Under the pieces are notes generated by a model. That model did no database searches. It was not told the DNA's origin and worked only from the letters and a program-made list of their open reading frames with translations. Source: PALSA-505 sp035308365 (GTDB lineage Bacteria; Actinomycetota; Actinomycetes; Streptosporangiales; Streptosporangiaceae). Taken from it: a stretch of DNA of 45,717 nt. Made by a program: the position numbers and the translations under genes. Below are positions 1 to 8,462 of this stretch, in pieces (position 1 is the first letter of the stretch; every line of letters begins with the position of its first letter). Where the stretch lies: assembly GCA_035308365.1 (NCBI GenBank), contig DATGGU010000192.1:1-45717 (forward strand), read 5' to 3'.

Positions 1-376
1 TGCCGCAGCCGGCAGTCGGCTTTCCTTCTGAGTAGCCCGCTTCCCCTGGACTGGTCACGCGGCCGGCTGCCCAGTGCCCGGCCCCGGCCGCGTGGCCTTC
101 ACTGCGTCCCGCGCAGCGCTGAGGCGCTAGCCGCTTGCCTGCTGCTAGAGAGGCGTAAGCCCTGGTCAGCATCGGTTGTTGAACTTCGCGCTTACCCTCC
201 GGCACCTTGACGAACATCCACCGTGCCCCGCTTTCCGCCGGATCCTGGAGCCCGATGGCGGCGAAATCCCTGGTGCCGCCTTCGTCGACCGCACGGCCGA
301 GCACGCTGGCCCAGAAAGACGCCAGCCTGGCGGCATCCGAGCAGTCGACGGTCACCGCGTACAGGTTCACGCTCAT
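1..376 (-). CDS. VOC/glyoxalase-like protein, N-terminal part, cut by window edge and probably truncated
   Basis: The frame begins with ATG at 376, preceded by a clear AAGGAG ribosome site, and stays open to base 1. The first ~62 residues (start MSVNLYAVTVDC, then ASFWASVLGR and RWMFVKVPEGK) have the beta-alpha layout and FWxxxLGR signature of small glyoxalase-like VOC proteins, a fold used by metal-dependent dioxygenases, isomerases and resistance proteins. After VPEGK the family normally continues with a histidine strand of the type NRxHxDL. Here it turns into low-complexity Ala/Gly/Arg sequence, so the gene looks cut around base 190 and read through into unrelated DNA. The true end lies outside the window. 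The family call is sound for the first half; no substrate can be named. Confidence 0.55.
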   Translation of the reverse strand, partial: MSVNLYAVTVDCSDAARLASFWASVLGRAVDEGGTRDFAAIGLQDPAESGARWMFVKVPEGKREVQQPMLTRAYASLAAGKRLAPQRCAGRSEGHAAGAGHWAAGRVTSPGEAGYSEGKPTAGCG

Positions 377-646
377 CCGTGTTTCTCTCCTTGGCTGAGA
401 CATCGAACTGACATCAGCCAGCCTGGAACCTCCCCCGGCGGGAGAGTCAAACGAATCCGGCGTCAAAGTTGAGGCCCTGCCACCGGCGATCCAATTTGAC
501 GCAACATTGACCCACATGCGTTCGCGGCCGCCAATCCCGGGTGGTCGCGGAAATACCGGTTGGCCCGGCGCAGCCAGGCCGGCGGCGCGCCCCCAGTCAT
601 CCTGGCGGGCAGCCTGGGGTCTAGAAGAAGACGGCCACCCAGTGGG

Positions 647-1195
647 TCAGCGCGCCCGGCCGGACATGGGGTGCGGGCTGACCTTCACCGTGGGCGCTGG
701 CTGGCCGGACCACTCGGCCAGGCGGATGATCTTCATGGCTTCCTTGCGGGTGGCTGGATCCATCCGGTCCACGAACAGGATGCCGTCCAGGTGGTCGGTC
801 TCGTGCTGGAAGCACCGGGCCAGGGTCTGGGTGCCGACGACCTGGAGTGGGTCGCCGAATTCGTTCACGCCCCTGGCGACCGTGTTGAGGCGGCGCTTGA
901 CGTCGTAGTAGATGCCGGGGAAGGACAGGCACCCCTCCAGTCCGTCCTGCTCCTCCTCATCGGGGAAGTCGAGGATGGGGTTGATCAAGTGCCCACGCAC
1001 GCCGTCGGAGTTGAACACGAACACCCGCAGGCCGACGCCGATCTGCGGCGCGGCCAGCCCGCTGCCGTCGGCGTCGTCAAGGGTCTGGCCCAGATCCTTG
1101 ACCAGGTTGCGCAGCGACAGGTCGAAGTCCGTGACCGGCTGGGCCGGAGTGCGCAGCACCGGGTCACCGAACAGTCTGATGGGCCTGACCGACAT
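647..1195 (-). CDS. def: Peptide deformylase
   Basis: This metalloenzyme removes the N-formyl group from nascent proteins in the cytoplasm. All three family motifs are present, numbered from the upstream GTG at 1201: GSGLAAPQ (46-53), EGCLS with metal ligand Cys91 (89-93) and QHETDH, with His133 and His137 as ligands and Glu134 as catalytic base. The length (about 182 residues) is normal. I prefer ATG at 1195 because AGGAG lies five bases before it and overlaps the GTG at 1201. The gene is divergent from a winged-helix regulator and shares its promoter region and operators, which is unusual for a housekeeping deformylase. It may therefore be a second, inducible copy, but the main def/fmt locus is not in the window. 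The 270 bases downstream (377-646) hold no gene that I recognise. Confidence 0.93.
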   Translation of the reverse strand: MSVRPIRLFGDPVLRTPAQPVTDFDLSLRNLVKDLGQTLDDADGSGLAAPQIGVGLRVFVFNSDGVRGHLINPILDFPDEEEQDGLEGCLSFPGIYYDVKRRLNTVARGVNEFGDPLQVVGTQTLARCFQHETDHLDGILFVDRMDPATRKEAMKIIRLAEWSGQPAPTVKVSPHPMSGRAR

Positions 1196-1230
1196 CGCCA
1201 CTCCTGTCTCAGGTCATACATGATGTCCAG

Positions 1231-1259
1231 ATGACACAATACTTTGCAAAGTCTATCCT
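1231..1259 (+). promoter_or_regulatory. Predicted promoter of the winged-helix regulator (leaderless)
   Basis: A -35-like ATGACA (1231-1236) and a -10-like TATCCT (1254-1259) are separated by exactly 17 bases. A start about seven bases further on falls on the GTG at 1267, so the message would be leaderless. This explains why the in-frame ATG at 1231 has no ribosome site: it is the -35 element. On the opposite strand, TTGCAA and TATTGT spaced by 18 bases could form the deformylase promoter. Based on sequence pattern only. Confidence 0.5.
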
Positions 1260-1267
1260 TTGCAAAG
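1242..1267. promoter_or_regulatory. Twin palindromic operator CTTTGCAAAG x2
   Basis: Two perfect 10-bp palindromes CTTTGCAAAG lie at 1242-1251 and 1258-1267, 16 bp centre to centre; the first extends to 12 bp (ACTTTGCAAAGT). They sit between the divergent deformylase and regulator genes and overlap the predicted promoter elements of both. They are the obvious binding site for the adjacent winged-helix protein, which would then repress itself and the deformylase. The palindromes are directly visible; the binding is inferred. Confidence 0.65.
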
Positions 1268-1812
1268 TGAGTACACCAGCTTCCAAACACGACGTGGCCC
1301 TGGCGCACCCGCTGCGGGTCGCACTGCTCGACCTGGTCCGCGAGCACGGCACGCTGACCTCCACCGAGGCAGCCCGGCTGCTCGGGCACAGTTCCGGCCT
1401 GTGCTCATTCCACCTGCGCCAGCTCGCCCGCTACGGCTACCTGGAAGAGGCCGCCCAGCAGCGCGGCCGGGTCCGTCCCTGGCAGATCCCAGCCACCGCC
1501 GGCAACCAGGACGACGACGGTTTCGGCCGGCTGGCCCGAGAGCTGGAGGATGAGGGGTACCACCGCTGGCTGAGGCACAAGCCGGAAGCACCACCCTCAT
1601 GGCAGCGCGACGAGGCATTCAGCACCGTCCTGCGACTGACACCAGCCGAGCTGGCCGAGCTCGGCCAGGAAATCCGCAACCTGCTCGACCGCTACCGTCA
1701 GCGGGAGAACACCGGCGGCCAGGGAGCTGTCGGCCGCCGCCCGGTCGCCGCCGTCGCGCGGCTCTTCCCGCTGCTGCCCACCGAACCCCGGCCCGCTGAC
1801 CAGGAGCAGTGA
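1267..1812 (+). CDS. Winged helix-turn-helix transcriptional regulator (ArsR-like, HTH_20 type)
   Basis: A cytoplasmic DNA-binding protein of about 181 residues. From the GTG at 1267, residues ~8-75 form a winged helix: HPLRVALLDLVREHG, then TSTEAARLLG as helix 2 and SFHLRQLARYGYLE as the recognition helix and wing. The remaining ~105 residues are charged and helical with no known ligand motif. An upstream ATG at 1231 is in frame, but using it would put both operator palindromes inside the gene and it lacks a ribosome site, so I prefer the leaderless GTG. Proteins of this type in actinomycetes usually control a neighbouring gene, often an exporter. Here the only partner is the divergent deformylase. 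The inducer is unknown. Confidence 0.85.
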   Translation: MSTPASKHDVALAHPLRVALLDLVREHGTLTSTEAARLLGHSSGLCSFHLRQLARYGYLEEAAQQRGRVRPWQIPATAGNQDDDGFGRLARELEDEGYHRWLRHKPEAPPSWQRDEAFSTVLRLTPAELAELGQEIRNLLDRYRQRENTGGQGAVGRRPVAAVARLFPLLPTEPRPADQEQ

Positions 1813-1971
1813 ATCTTTAAGTGCCATGGTCAAGCGGGGCACGCACTGTGTGCCGCGTGGTCGTCACAGCCCGGCTAGCGCGGGATCGACCGGCCGGCCG
1901 GGACTCTTCACGGTCGGCGTTGTGTGGTCTAGACGATCTTGATACTTCGCCAGGCGTTTCGTCAAACCCGG

Positions 1972-4509
1972 CTAGTTCGTCACCCGGTAGACGTCGTACA
2001 CGCCGTCGATGGCCCTGACGGCGCGCAGCACGTGGCCCAGATGCTTGGGGTCGGCCATCTCGAAGGTGAACCGGCTGACGGCCACCCGGTCCCTGCTGGT
2101 GGTCACCGAGGCGGACAGTATGTTCACGTGCTGGTCGGACAGGGCCCTGGTCACATCCGACAGTAGCCGGGTCCGGTCCAGCGCCTCGACCTGGATGGCG
2201 ACCAGGAAGACCGACTCCTCGGTGGGTGACCAGTGGACGCCGACCAGCCGCTCGGGCTGCGCCGAGCTCAGGTGCTTGAGGTTGTCGCAGTCGGCACGGT
2301 GTACCGATACTCCATGACCGCGCGTGACGAAGCCGGTGATCTCGTCGCCGGGGACGGGCGTGCAGCACCGGGACAGCCGGGCCCAGATGTCGGACGCGCC
2401 CTCCACCACCACGCCCGAGTTCCCGGCCGGGGCCGGTCTCGGCGGCTGGGTCGGCAGCGTGGCCTCGGCCAGGTCCTCCTGGGCGCCGGCCAGGCCGCCG
2501 GCCGACCGGACCAGCTTGGTGACCACCGACTGGGCGCTGACGTGGCCTTCGCCGACGGCGGCGTACAGCGCCGTGAGGTCGGTGTAGTGCAGGTCACGGG
2601 CGATCTGCAGCAGTGCGTCGCCGGTGGCCAGCCGCTGCAACGGCAGTCCCTGCTTGCGCATGGCCTTGGCGATCGCGGTCTTGCCGGTCTCGGTGGCGGC
2701 TTCCCTGCGCTCCTTGGAGAACCAGTGCCGGATCTTGTTACGGGCGCGCGGGCTCTTGACGAAGTTCAGCCAGTCCCGGCTCGGCCCGGCGTCCGGCGCC
2801 TTGGAGGTGAAGATTTCTACCGTGTCGCCGTTGTCGAGCTGGCTTTCCAGGGCTACCAGGCGGCCGTTGACCCGGGCCCCGATGGTCCGGTGGCCGACCT
2901 CGGTGTGAATCGCGTAGGCGAAGTCAACCGGGGTGGCGCCCTGCGGTAGCGCGATCACCTCGCCGCGCGGGGTGAAGACGTAGACCTCGGCGGCGCCCAG
3001 CTCGAAGCGGAGCGACTCAAGGAACTCGGCCGGGTCGGCGGTCTCCCGCTGCCAGTCCACCAGCTGGCGCAGCCAGGCCATGTCCTCGACGGCGGTGTCG
3101 CCGCCGCGGCCCGGCGGGGAGCCGACGACGGTCTCTTCCTTGTACTTCCAGTGTGCCGCCACGCCGTACTCGGCCCGCCGGTGCATCCCCCAGGTGCGGA
3201 TCTGCAGTTCGACCGGCTTGCCCTCGGGGCCGATCACCGTGGTGTGCAGCGACTGGTACATGTTGAACTTGGGCAGCGCGATGTAGTCCTTGAACCGGCC
3301 GGGCACCGGGTTCCACCGGGCGTGGATGGTGCCCAGCGCCGCGTAGCAGTCCCGGACCGTGTCGACCAGAACCCGGATGCCGACCAGATCGTAGATCTCG
3401 TCGAACCCGACGTTGCGGGCGATCATCTTCTGGTAGATCGAGTAGTAGTGCTTCGGGCGGCCCGTCACGCTCGCCTTGATCTTGATCTGCCGCAGGTCGG
3501 TGGTGACGTCCTCGATGACCTCCTGCAGGAACACGTCCCGGCGCGGCGCCCGCTGGGACACCAGCCGGGCGATCTCGTCGTACCGCTTCGGGTACAGCGT
3601 CGCGAAGGCCAGGTCCTCCAGCTCCCACTTGATCGTGTTCATGCCGAGCCGGTGCGCCAGCGGGGCGAAGATCTCCAGCACCTCGCGGGACTTGCGCTCC
3701 TGCTTGTCCCGGGGCAGGTAGCGCAGGGTCCGCAGGTTGTGCAGCCGGTCGGCCAGCTTGATCACGAGCACCCGGATGTCCCGGGACATCGCGACCACCA
3801 TCTTGCGCACGGTCTCGGCCTCGGCGGTGTCGCCGTACTTGACCTTGTCCAGCTTGGTCACGCCGTCGACCAGGGCGGCGATGTCCTCGCCGAACTCGCT
3901 GCGCAGCTCGGCCAGCGTGTAGGGCGTGTCCTCGACCGTGTCGTGCAGCAGGGCGGCGCACAGCGTCTCGTGGTTCATGCCCAGCTCGGCCAGGATGGTC
4001 GCCACGGCCAGCGGGTGGGTGATGTAGGGGTCACCACTCTTGCGCTGCTGGTTGCGGTGCCAGTACGCGGCGACGCCATAGGCCCGCTCGATCTGCCGGA
4101 TGTCGGCCTTGGGATGCGTCGCCCTGATCGTCTTGATCAGCGGTTCGAGTACCGGGTTGACGGCCCCGCCACGCTGCGCGCCCAGCCTGGCCAGGCGCCG
4201 CCGCATGGCGGCTGCGGACGGGGCGGCGGCCGATGTCCTGGACTGCGAGCCACGGGACACCTGGGCCCGGCCGGACCGCTGTGAGCTGCTGGGACGTACA
4301 GGCTTGGGCTGCGGCTCCGGCTCGGCCGGGGAAGGGGTGCCGTCCTGCGGTGTAGGGTCCCGCGGGGCAGGACGACCGGCCGCCCCGCCCTGGGTCGTGG
4401 AAGCCGGGATACCGTTGTTCCCGTCCTGCCCCGTTCCGGACTGAGCGGCGCCGGTGCCTGTGGTCGCCGCTTCGCCAGCCAATGCCTTCCTAACGTCCGT
4501 CCAGATCAC
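1972..4509 (-). CDS. rel: Bifunctional (p)ppGpp synthetase/hydrolase, RelA/SpoT family
   Basis: Long RSH enzyme (845 residues) that makes and degrades the stringent-response alarmone. From the N terminus: a Pro/Ser/Ala-rich disordered tail (~1-105) as in other actinomycete Rel proteins; an HD hydrolase domain with LLHDTVEDT (188-196) and KLADRLHNLR (251-260); a synthetase domain with the GTP-site loop RFKDYIALPKFNMYQSLH (405-422); a TGS domain (~508-567); a conserved Cys pair in SRCCTPVPGD (713-722); and a C-terminal ACT domain (~768-842). Both catalytic halves look intact, so it should be bifunctional. It is the last gene of the ruv-sec-apt-rel block, 63 bp after apt. The start is a GTG without a convincing ribosome site, so the exact N terminus is uncertain. 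The 159 bases after its stop hold nothing that I recognise. Confidence 0.96.
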   Translation of the reverse strand: MIWTDVRKALAGEAATTGTGAAQSGTGQDGNNGIPASTTQGGAAGRPAPRDPTPQDGTPSPAEPEPQPKPVRPSSSQRSGRAQVSRGSQSRTSAAAPSAAAMRRRLARLGAQRGGAVNPVLEPLIKTIRATHPKADIRQIERAYGVAAYWHRNQQRKSGDPYITHPLAVATILAELGMNHETLCAALLHDTVEDTPYTLAELRSEFGEDIAALVDGVTKLDKVKYGDTAEAETVRKMVVAMSRDIRVLVIKLADRLHNLRTLRYLPRDKQERKSREVLEIFAPLAHRLGMNTIKWELEDLAFATLYPKRYDEIARLVSQRAPRRDVFLQEVIEDVTTDLRQIKIKASVTGRPKHYYSIYQKMIARNVGFDEIYDLVGIRVLVDTVRDCYAALGTIHARWNPVPGRFKDYIALPKFNMYQSLHTTVIGPEGKPVELQIRTWGMHRRAEYGVAAHWKYKEETVVGSPPGRGGDTAVEDMAWLRQLVDWQRETADPAEFLESLRFELGAAEVYVFTPRGEVIALPQGATPVDFAYAIHTEVGHRTIGARVNGRLVALESQLDNGDTVEIFTSKAPDAGPSRDWLNFVKSPRARNKIRHWFSKERREAATETGKTAIAKAMRKQGLPLQRLATGDALLQIARDLHYTDLTALYAAVGEGHVSAQSVVTKLVRSAGGLAGAQEDLAEATLPTQPPRPAPAGNSGVVVEGASDIWARLSRCCTPVPGDEITGFVTRGHGVSVHRADCDNLKHLSSAQPERLVGVHWSPTEESVFLVAIQVEALDRTRLLSDVTRALSDQHVNILSASVTTSRDRVAVSRFTFEMADPKHLGHVLRAVRAIDGVYDVYRVTN

Positions 4510-4572
4510 CAGTGTATCGACGGACGTTTCCCCACGGATGCGGATGTTCCCGGCTCGTTGTGTGGCAGCCGG

Positions 4573-5097
4573 TTACACCTGCAGGATAGTGCGGAAGGGC
4601 AGGCCGGCGAGGTTGGCCCGGCCAGCCAGGAAGCCCAGTTCGAGGAGCACGGAGATGCCAGCCACCTCCGCGCCCGCCTGCCGGACGAGATCGGCGGCCG
4701 CGCGGGCGGTGCCGCCGGTGGCCAGCACGTCATCGACGATCAGCACCCGGTCCCCCGGCGCGAACGCATCGGTGTGCACCTCGATGGTCGCCGTCCCGTA
4801 TTCCAGGTCGTAGGTCTGCGTGTAGGTAGCCGACGGCAGCTTGCCCTGCTTGCGGACCGGGACGAACCCGGCGCGCAGCCGGCAGGCCACCGGAGCCGCC
4901 AGGATGAACCCACGCGCCTCGATGCCGGTGACCTTGTCGATCCGGCCGAACCCGGCGCCCAGCGCGCCGGCCACTCGCTCCAGCGCCCCGGGGCTGGCCA
5001 GCAGCGGGGTGATGTCCTTGAACAGGATGCCCGGCTTCGGGTAGTCGGGGACGTCGCGGATGGAGTCCTTGATGAGCCGGTCGAGGTCGGGTTCCAC
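4573..5097 (-). CDS. apt: Adenine phosphoribosyltransferase
   Basis: Cytoplasmic purine-salvage enzyme: adenine plus PRPP gives AMP and pyrophosphate. It has 174 residues, the usual length. The PRPP-binding motif VLIVDDVLATGGTA is at 118-131, and FKDITPLL (26-33), GIEARGF (58-64) and VPVRKQGKLP (79-88) are the expected substrate loops. The start is GTG at 5097, four bases after the end of secF, with an AGAGG ribosome site inside the secF tail. Its place between secF and rel matches the common actinobacterial order, where salvage and (p)ppGpp metabolism are neighbours. Confidence 0.96.
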   Translation of the reverse strand: MEPDLDRLIKDSIRDVPDYPKPGILFKDITPLLASPGALERVAGALGAGFGRIDKVTGIEARGFILAAPVACRLRAGFVPVRKQGKLPSATYTQTYDLEYGTATIEVHTDAFAPGDRVLIVDDVLATGGTARAAADLVRQAGAEVAGISVLLELGFLAGRANLAGLPFRTILQV

Positions 5098-5100
5098 CGG

Positions 5101-6474
5101 CTACCTCTTCTTCTTTTTCCCGCTCGGGCGGCGGCTGGCCGCGCTGGTTCTGCGTGGCTGCTGCCTGGGCCCGGCCGGGCGCACCGGGCCCCTGGCGGCC
5201 GTCTGGCCGGCGGCCACCGTGGAGTCCCGTGTCTGTTCGGTGTCGTCCTCCAGGTCCTGAGGTTCAACGGTGTACCCGGCGCCGGTGTCCGCGGTCTCGT
5301 CCTTGCTGGCCGGTGGCGTCACCGTCCGGCCGCCCCGGTGGATGGTGATCCTCGGCCCGCTGGCCGCGGCGGGTGGGCTGCTGCCGGTTGCGGCGTCCAG
5401 GTCCAGGTCCCCGGCAGCGGCGGGGGCCGGGGCCGCCGCGGCGGCGGACTGGGCCTTGGCCGCGGCCGCCTTCTCGGCCTGCCGCCTGGCCGCCCGGCCA
5501 CCGGATTCGCGCAGGGCGACCCGCTTGGCCAGCGCCTTGTACTGGTGCTCGCGCTCCTTCAGGTTGGCCAGCACCGGGGTGGCGATGAAGATCGAGGAGT
5601 ACGTGCCGGACATCATGCCGACGAACAGCACCAGGGCCAGGTCCTGCAGTTCGCCGGGCCCGAGCAGGGCGCTGCCGATGAACAGAATCCCGGCCACCGG
5701 CAGCAACGCGATCAGCGAGGTGTTGATCGATCTGACCAGGGTCTGGTTGAGCGCCAGGTTCGCCGCCTGGCTGTATGTGCTCTTCCCCGACCCGAGCAGC
5801 CCGGCCGTATTCTCTCTGACCTTGTCGAAGACCACCACCGTGTCGTAGAGCGAATAGCCCAGGATGGTCAGCAGGCCGATCACCGACGCCGGGCTGACGG
5901 TGAAGCCGAGCAGCGCGTAGACGCCGACGGTGATCACGATGTCGTGCATCAGCGCGACAAAGGCCGCGCTGGCCATCTTCCACTCGAACGCGATCGACAG
6001 GTAGATCACGATCACGATCAGGAAGATGACCAGGGCCTCGGTGGCCTTGCTGGAGACCTCACTGCCCCAGGTGGGGCCGACGAAGTTGGGGCTGAACCCG
6101 CCCGGGTAGCCACCGGTGACGTGGACCGCGTGCGCGATAGCCTGCTCGAGCCCCTGCATCTGGGCGAAGTTGAGCTTGGCGCCCTGCACCTGCCAGCCGG
6201 TGCCGACGCTCTGCACGATCGCCTGGCTGCCGGCCGCCGTACCGGACACCGCGTTGTGGATCTGGGTGAGGGTGGCGCCCGGCGCGGCGAACTTCAGGAT
6301 CGACCCGCCGCTGAAGTCGACGCTGAAGTTCAGCCCCCTGGTGGCCAGGGCGATGATGCTGACCAGCAGGATCAGCCCGGAGATGGTGTACCACCGGCGC
6401 GCGTTGCCGACGAAGTTGACCGATACCTCGCCGCGGTACAGCCGCCCGGGAATTTCGCCAAGGCGCGACATCAT
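5101..6474 (-). CDS. secF: Protein translocase subunit SecF
   Basis: Membrane partner of SecD; together they use the proton motive force to assist late steps of SecYEG export. After a short N terminus there is TM1 (YTISGLILLVSIIAL), the conserved VDFSGGS periplasmic start, a P1-like domain, then five more TM segments including SVIGLLTILGYSLYDTVVVFDKVREN and RSINTSLIALLPVAGILF. A ~120-residue cytoplasmic tail rich in Ala, Pro and basic residues follows, ending in a lysine/arginine cluster. I choose ATG at 6474, which overlaps the secD stop (ATGA). An in-frame start at 6522 would run inside secD. The tail may interact with RNA or ribosomes, but that is a guess. Confidence 0.95.
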   Translation of the reverse strand: MMSRLGEIPGRLYRGEVSVNFVGNARRWYTISGLILLVSIIALATRGLNFSVDFSGGSILKFAAPGATLTQIHNAVSGTAAGSQAIVQSVGTGWQVQGAKLNFAQMQGLEQAIAHAVHVTGGYPGGFSPNFVGPTWGSEVSSKATEALVIFLIVIVIYLSIAFEWKMASAAFVALMHDIVITVGVYALLGFTVSPASVIGLLTILGYSLYDTVVVFDKVRENTAGLLGSGKSTYSQAANLALNQTLVRSINTSLIALLPVAGILFIGSALLGPGELQDLALVLFVGMMSGTYSSIFIATPVLANLKEREHQYKALAKRVALRESGGRAARRQAEKAAAAKAQSAAAAAPAPAAAGDLDLDAATGSSPPAAASGPRITIHRGGRTVTPPASKDETADTGAGYTVEPQDLEDDTEQTRDSTVAAGQTAARGPVRPAGPRQQPRRTSAASRRPSGKKKKR

Positions 6475-8393
6475 GCCTCCCTGGTGACGCGGGTGGCGGC
6501 TCTGGGCAGGCCGGACCGCCACGGCGTTCTGGCGCCCAGCCGGACCGGGTCGAGGCCGGACATCCGGTGCCCGCTGCTGAAGAACTTGGTCCTGGCCAGC
6601 AGGGTCACCATCGGCTTGGTGAACAGGAACACGACGACGATGTCGATGAGCGTGGTCAGCCCGAGGGTGAACGCGAAGCCCTTGACGTCGCTGACCGAGA
6701 AATACCAGAGCAGCAGCGCGGCCAGGAACGAGACGGTGTCGGAGACCAGGATCGTGCGTCTGGCCCTCCTCCAGCCGCTCTCCACCGCCGGGCGCAGCGA
6801 TTTACCGTCGCGCACCTCGTCACGCAGCCGCTCGAAGAACACGACGAACGAGTCGGCGGTGATACCGATCGCGACGATCAGGCCGGCGATGCCGGACAGC
6901 TCCAGCGAGAATCCGGACGCGGCGTACTTGCTGAGCAGGACGACGGTCCCGTAGGCCAGGATGGACGCGATGATCAGGCTGGAGACCGACACGATGCCCA
7001 GGCCGCGGTAGTAGATGAAGCTGTAGATCACGACCAGGGCGAGGCCGATCCCGGCCGCGAGCAATCCGGCGTTGAGCTGGTCCCGGCCGAGCGACGGCGA
7101 GACCGATACGACGTTCTGCTTCTTCAGCGTGACCGGCAGCGCACCGTAGTTGAGCTGCTGGGCGAGCAACTGGGCCTCGGACTGCGGGAAGTAGGTGATC
7201 TGGGCCTGCCCGCCGGGGATCGCGCCCAGAATCTGCGGAGCCGAGATGACCACGCCGTCCAGCACGATCGCCAGGTCGTCGAGCGGGTTGTTGCCGGACG
7301 CGCCGTACTTGGTGAACATCTGCGAGGTGAGCGTGGCGAAAGCGGCCGACCCCGCTCCGTTCAGCGAGACGTTGACCTGCCACTTGTCGCTCAGCGAATT
7401 CTGGGAGCTGGCCACTCCGGCCTGGGCGCCGGTGACCTCCTTGCCGAGCACCTTCGCCTTGTCGAGCACGAATTTGGTGCCGGGCCTGTACCCGGAACTC
7501 GGGTTGGCGCAGGAGACGATCTGCTGGTTCGGGTTGTCGTATTCCTGGGTGGTGTAGCCGATCTGCGACTTCCACTTGTTCAGGTTGGAGCAGTCGAGCT
7601 TGTCGAACAGCTTGCGGACGCTGGGGGTGACCAGGCTCGCGTCACCGGCCGCCGGGGTGCCCGCAGGCGCGGTGCTGGTGGGCGTGGGTGCCGGCGAAGC
7701 CGACGTGGAGCCGGACGGCGAACTCGACGGGGACGACGAGCTGGACGGACTGCTGCTCGCGTGGGCCTTGGCGGCGAGCAGCTTGGCGCCGCTGGACAGG
7801 CCCTGGGCGCCGTTCGGGCCGGACAGGCCGGGAAGGCCCGCCGCGTGCGGCGACGGCGTGTGCGACGGGCTGCCCGAGGAACTCGGTGTGCTGCTCGGCG
7901 ACGAGCTGGGCGTGGTGCTCGGGGTGGGGGTGGGGGTCGGCGTGATCGACGTCGAGGCGACCGAGCCGGGGCCACCCACCAGCAGCACCTGCCGGAAGAA
8001 CAACTCGGCGGTCTGGCCGACCAGGTTGAGCACGTCGGTCGCGTTCTTGCCCGGCACCGTCACCGTGATGTTGTTGGTGCCCTGCTGCTGCACCTGCGCG
8101 CCACTGAAGCCGGCCCCGTTCACCCGCGCGATCATGATGGCGATCGCTTCCTTCATGTACGACGAATTGATCGGCTTGCCGTTCGTCGTCTGCGCCGTCA
8201 GCGTCGCCTCGGTACCGCTGGACAGGTCGAGACCAAGCTGCACCCTGAAGTCGTGCTTCCAGTGCCCTGGGCTGAAGGCGTTGCTGCCGACGATCGCGAG
8301 CAGCATCACGATGATCAGCGCGAGCAGCCCGGCGAGCGCCCGGCCCGGCCTGGAAGACGTCGTCTTGCTCTTCTGGCTCTTTTGGGTCGCCAC
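6471..8393 (-). CDS. secD: Protein translocase subunit SecD
   Basis: RND-superfamily export motor, 640 residues. TM1 lies at ~18-40, followed by QLGLDLSSGTEATL, the conserved SecD opening. The large extracytoplasmic P1 domain is interrupted at ~155-245 by a long Ser/Thr/Pro-rich stretch with TPTPTPTPSTT and many SSS runs, which looks like a flexible, possibly glycosylated linker. Five TM segments follow, including GIAGLIVAIGITADSFVVFFERLRDE. It starts with GTG at 8393, about 70 bp after yajC, and its stop overlaps secF by four bases, so yajC-secD-secF are one transcription unit. The Ser/Thr/Pro insert is longer than in textbook SecD but occurs in actinomycetes. Confidence 0.95.
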   Translation of the reverse strand: MATQKSQKSKTTSSRPGRALAGLLALIIVMLLAIVGSNAFSPGHWKHDFRVQLGLDLSSGTEATLTAQTTNGKPINSSYMKEAIAIMIARVNGAGFSGAQVQQQGTNNITVTVPGKNATDVLNLVGQTAELFFRQVLLVGGPGSVASTSITPTPTPTPSTTPSSSPSSTPSSSGSPSHTPSPHAAGLPGLSGPNGAQGLSSGAKLLAAKAHASSSPSSSSSPSSSPSGSTSASPAPTPTSTAPAGTPAAGDASLVTPSVRKLFDKLDCSNLNKWKSQIGYTTQEYDNPNQQIVSCANPSSGYRPGTKFVLDKAKVLGKEVTGAQAGVASSQNSLSDKWQVNVSLNGAGSAAFATLTSQMFTKYGASGNNPLDDLAIVLDGVVISAPQILGAIPGGQAQITYFPQSEAQLLAQQLNYGALPVTLKKQNVVSVSPSLGRDQLNAGLLAAGIGLALVVIYSFIYYRGLGIVSVSSLIIASILAYGTVVLLSKYAASGFSLELSGIAGLIVAIGITADSFVVFFERLRDEVRDGKSLRPAVESGWRRARRTILVSDTVSFLAALLLWYFSVSDVKGFAFTLGLTTLIDIVVVFLFTKPMVTLLARTKFFSSGHRMSGLDPVRLGARTPWRSGLPRAATRVTREA

Positions 8394-8462
8394 TTCTTGC
8401 CTGTCCCTCGGATCTACTAGATCTCTGCCACCAGCAGGCTGCCAGCTAACGCCGCGCCACGG

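Noticed and set aside
1813..1971. Terminator hairpin after rel
   Set aside because: Only short GC-rich pairings (for example CCCGGC/GCCGGG) are visible, not better than expected in this composition.
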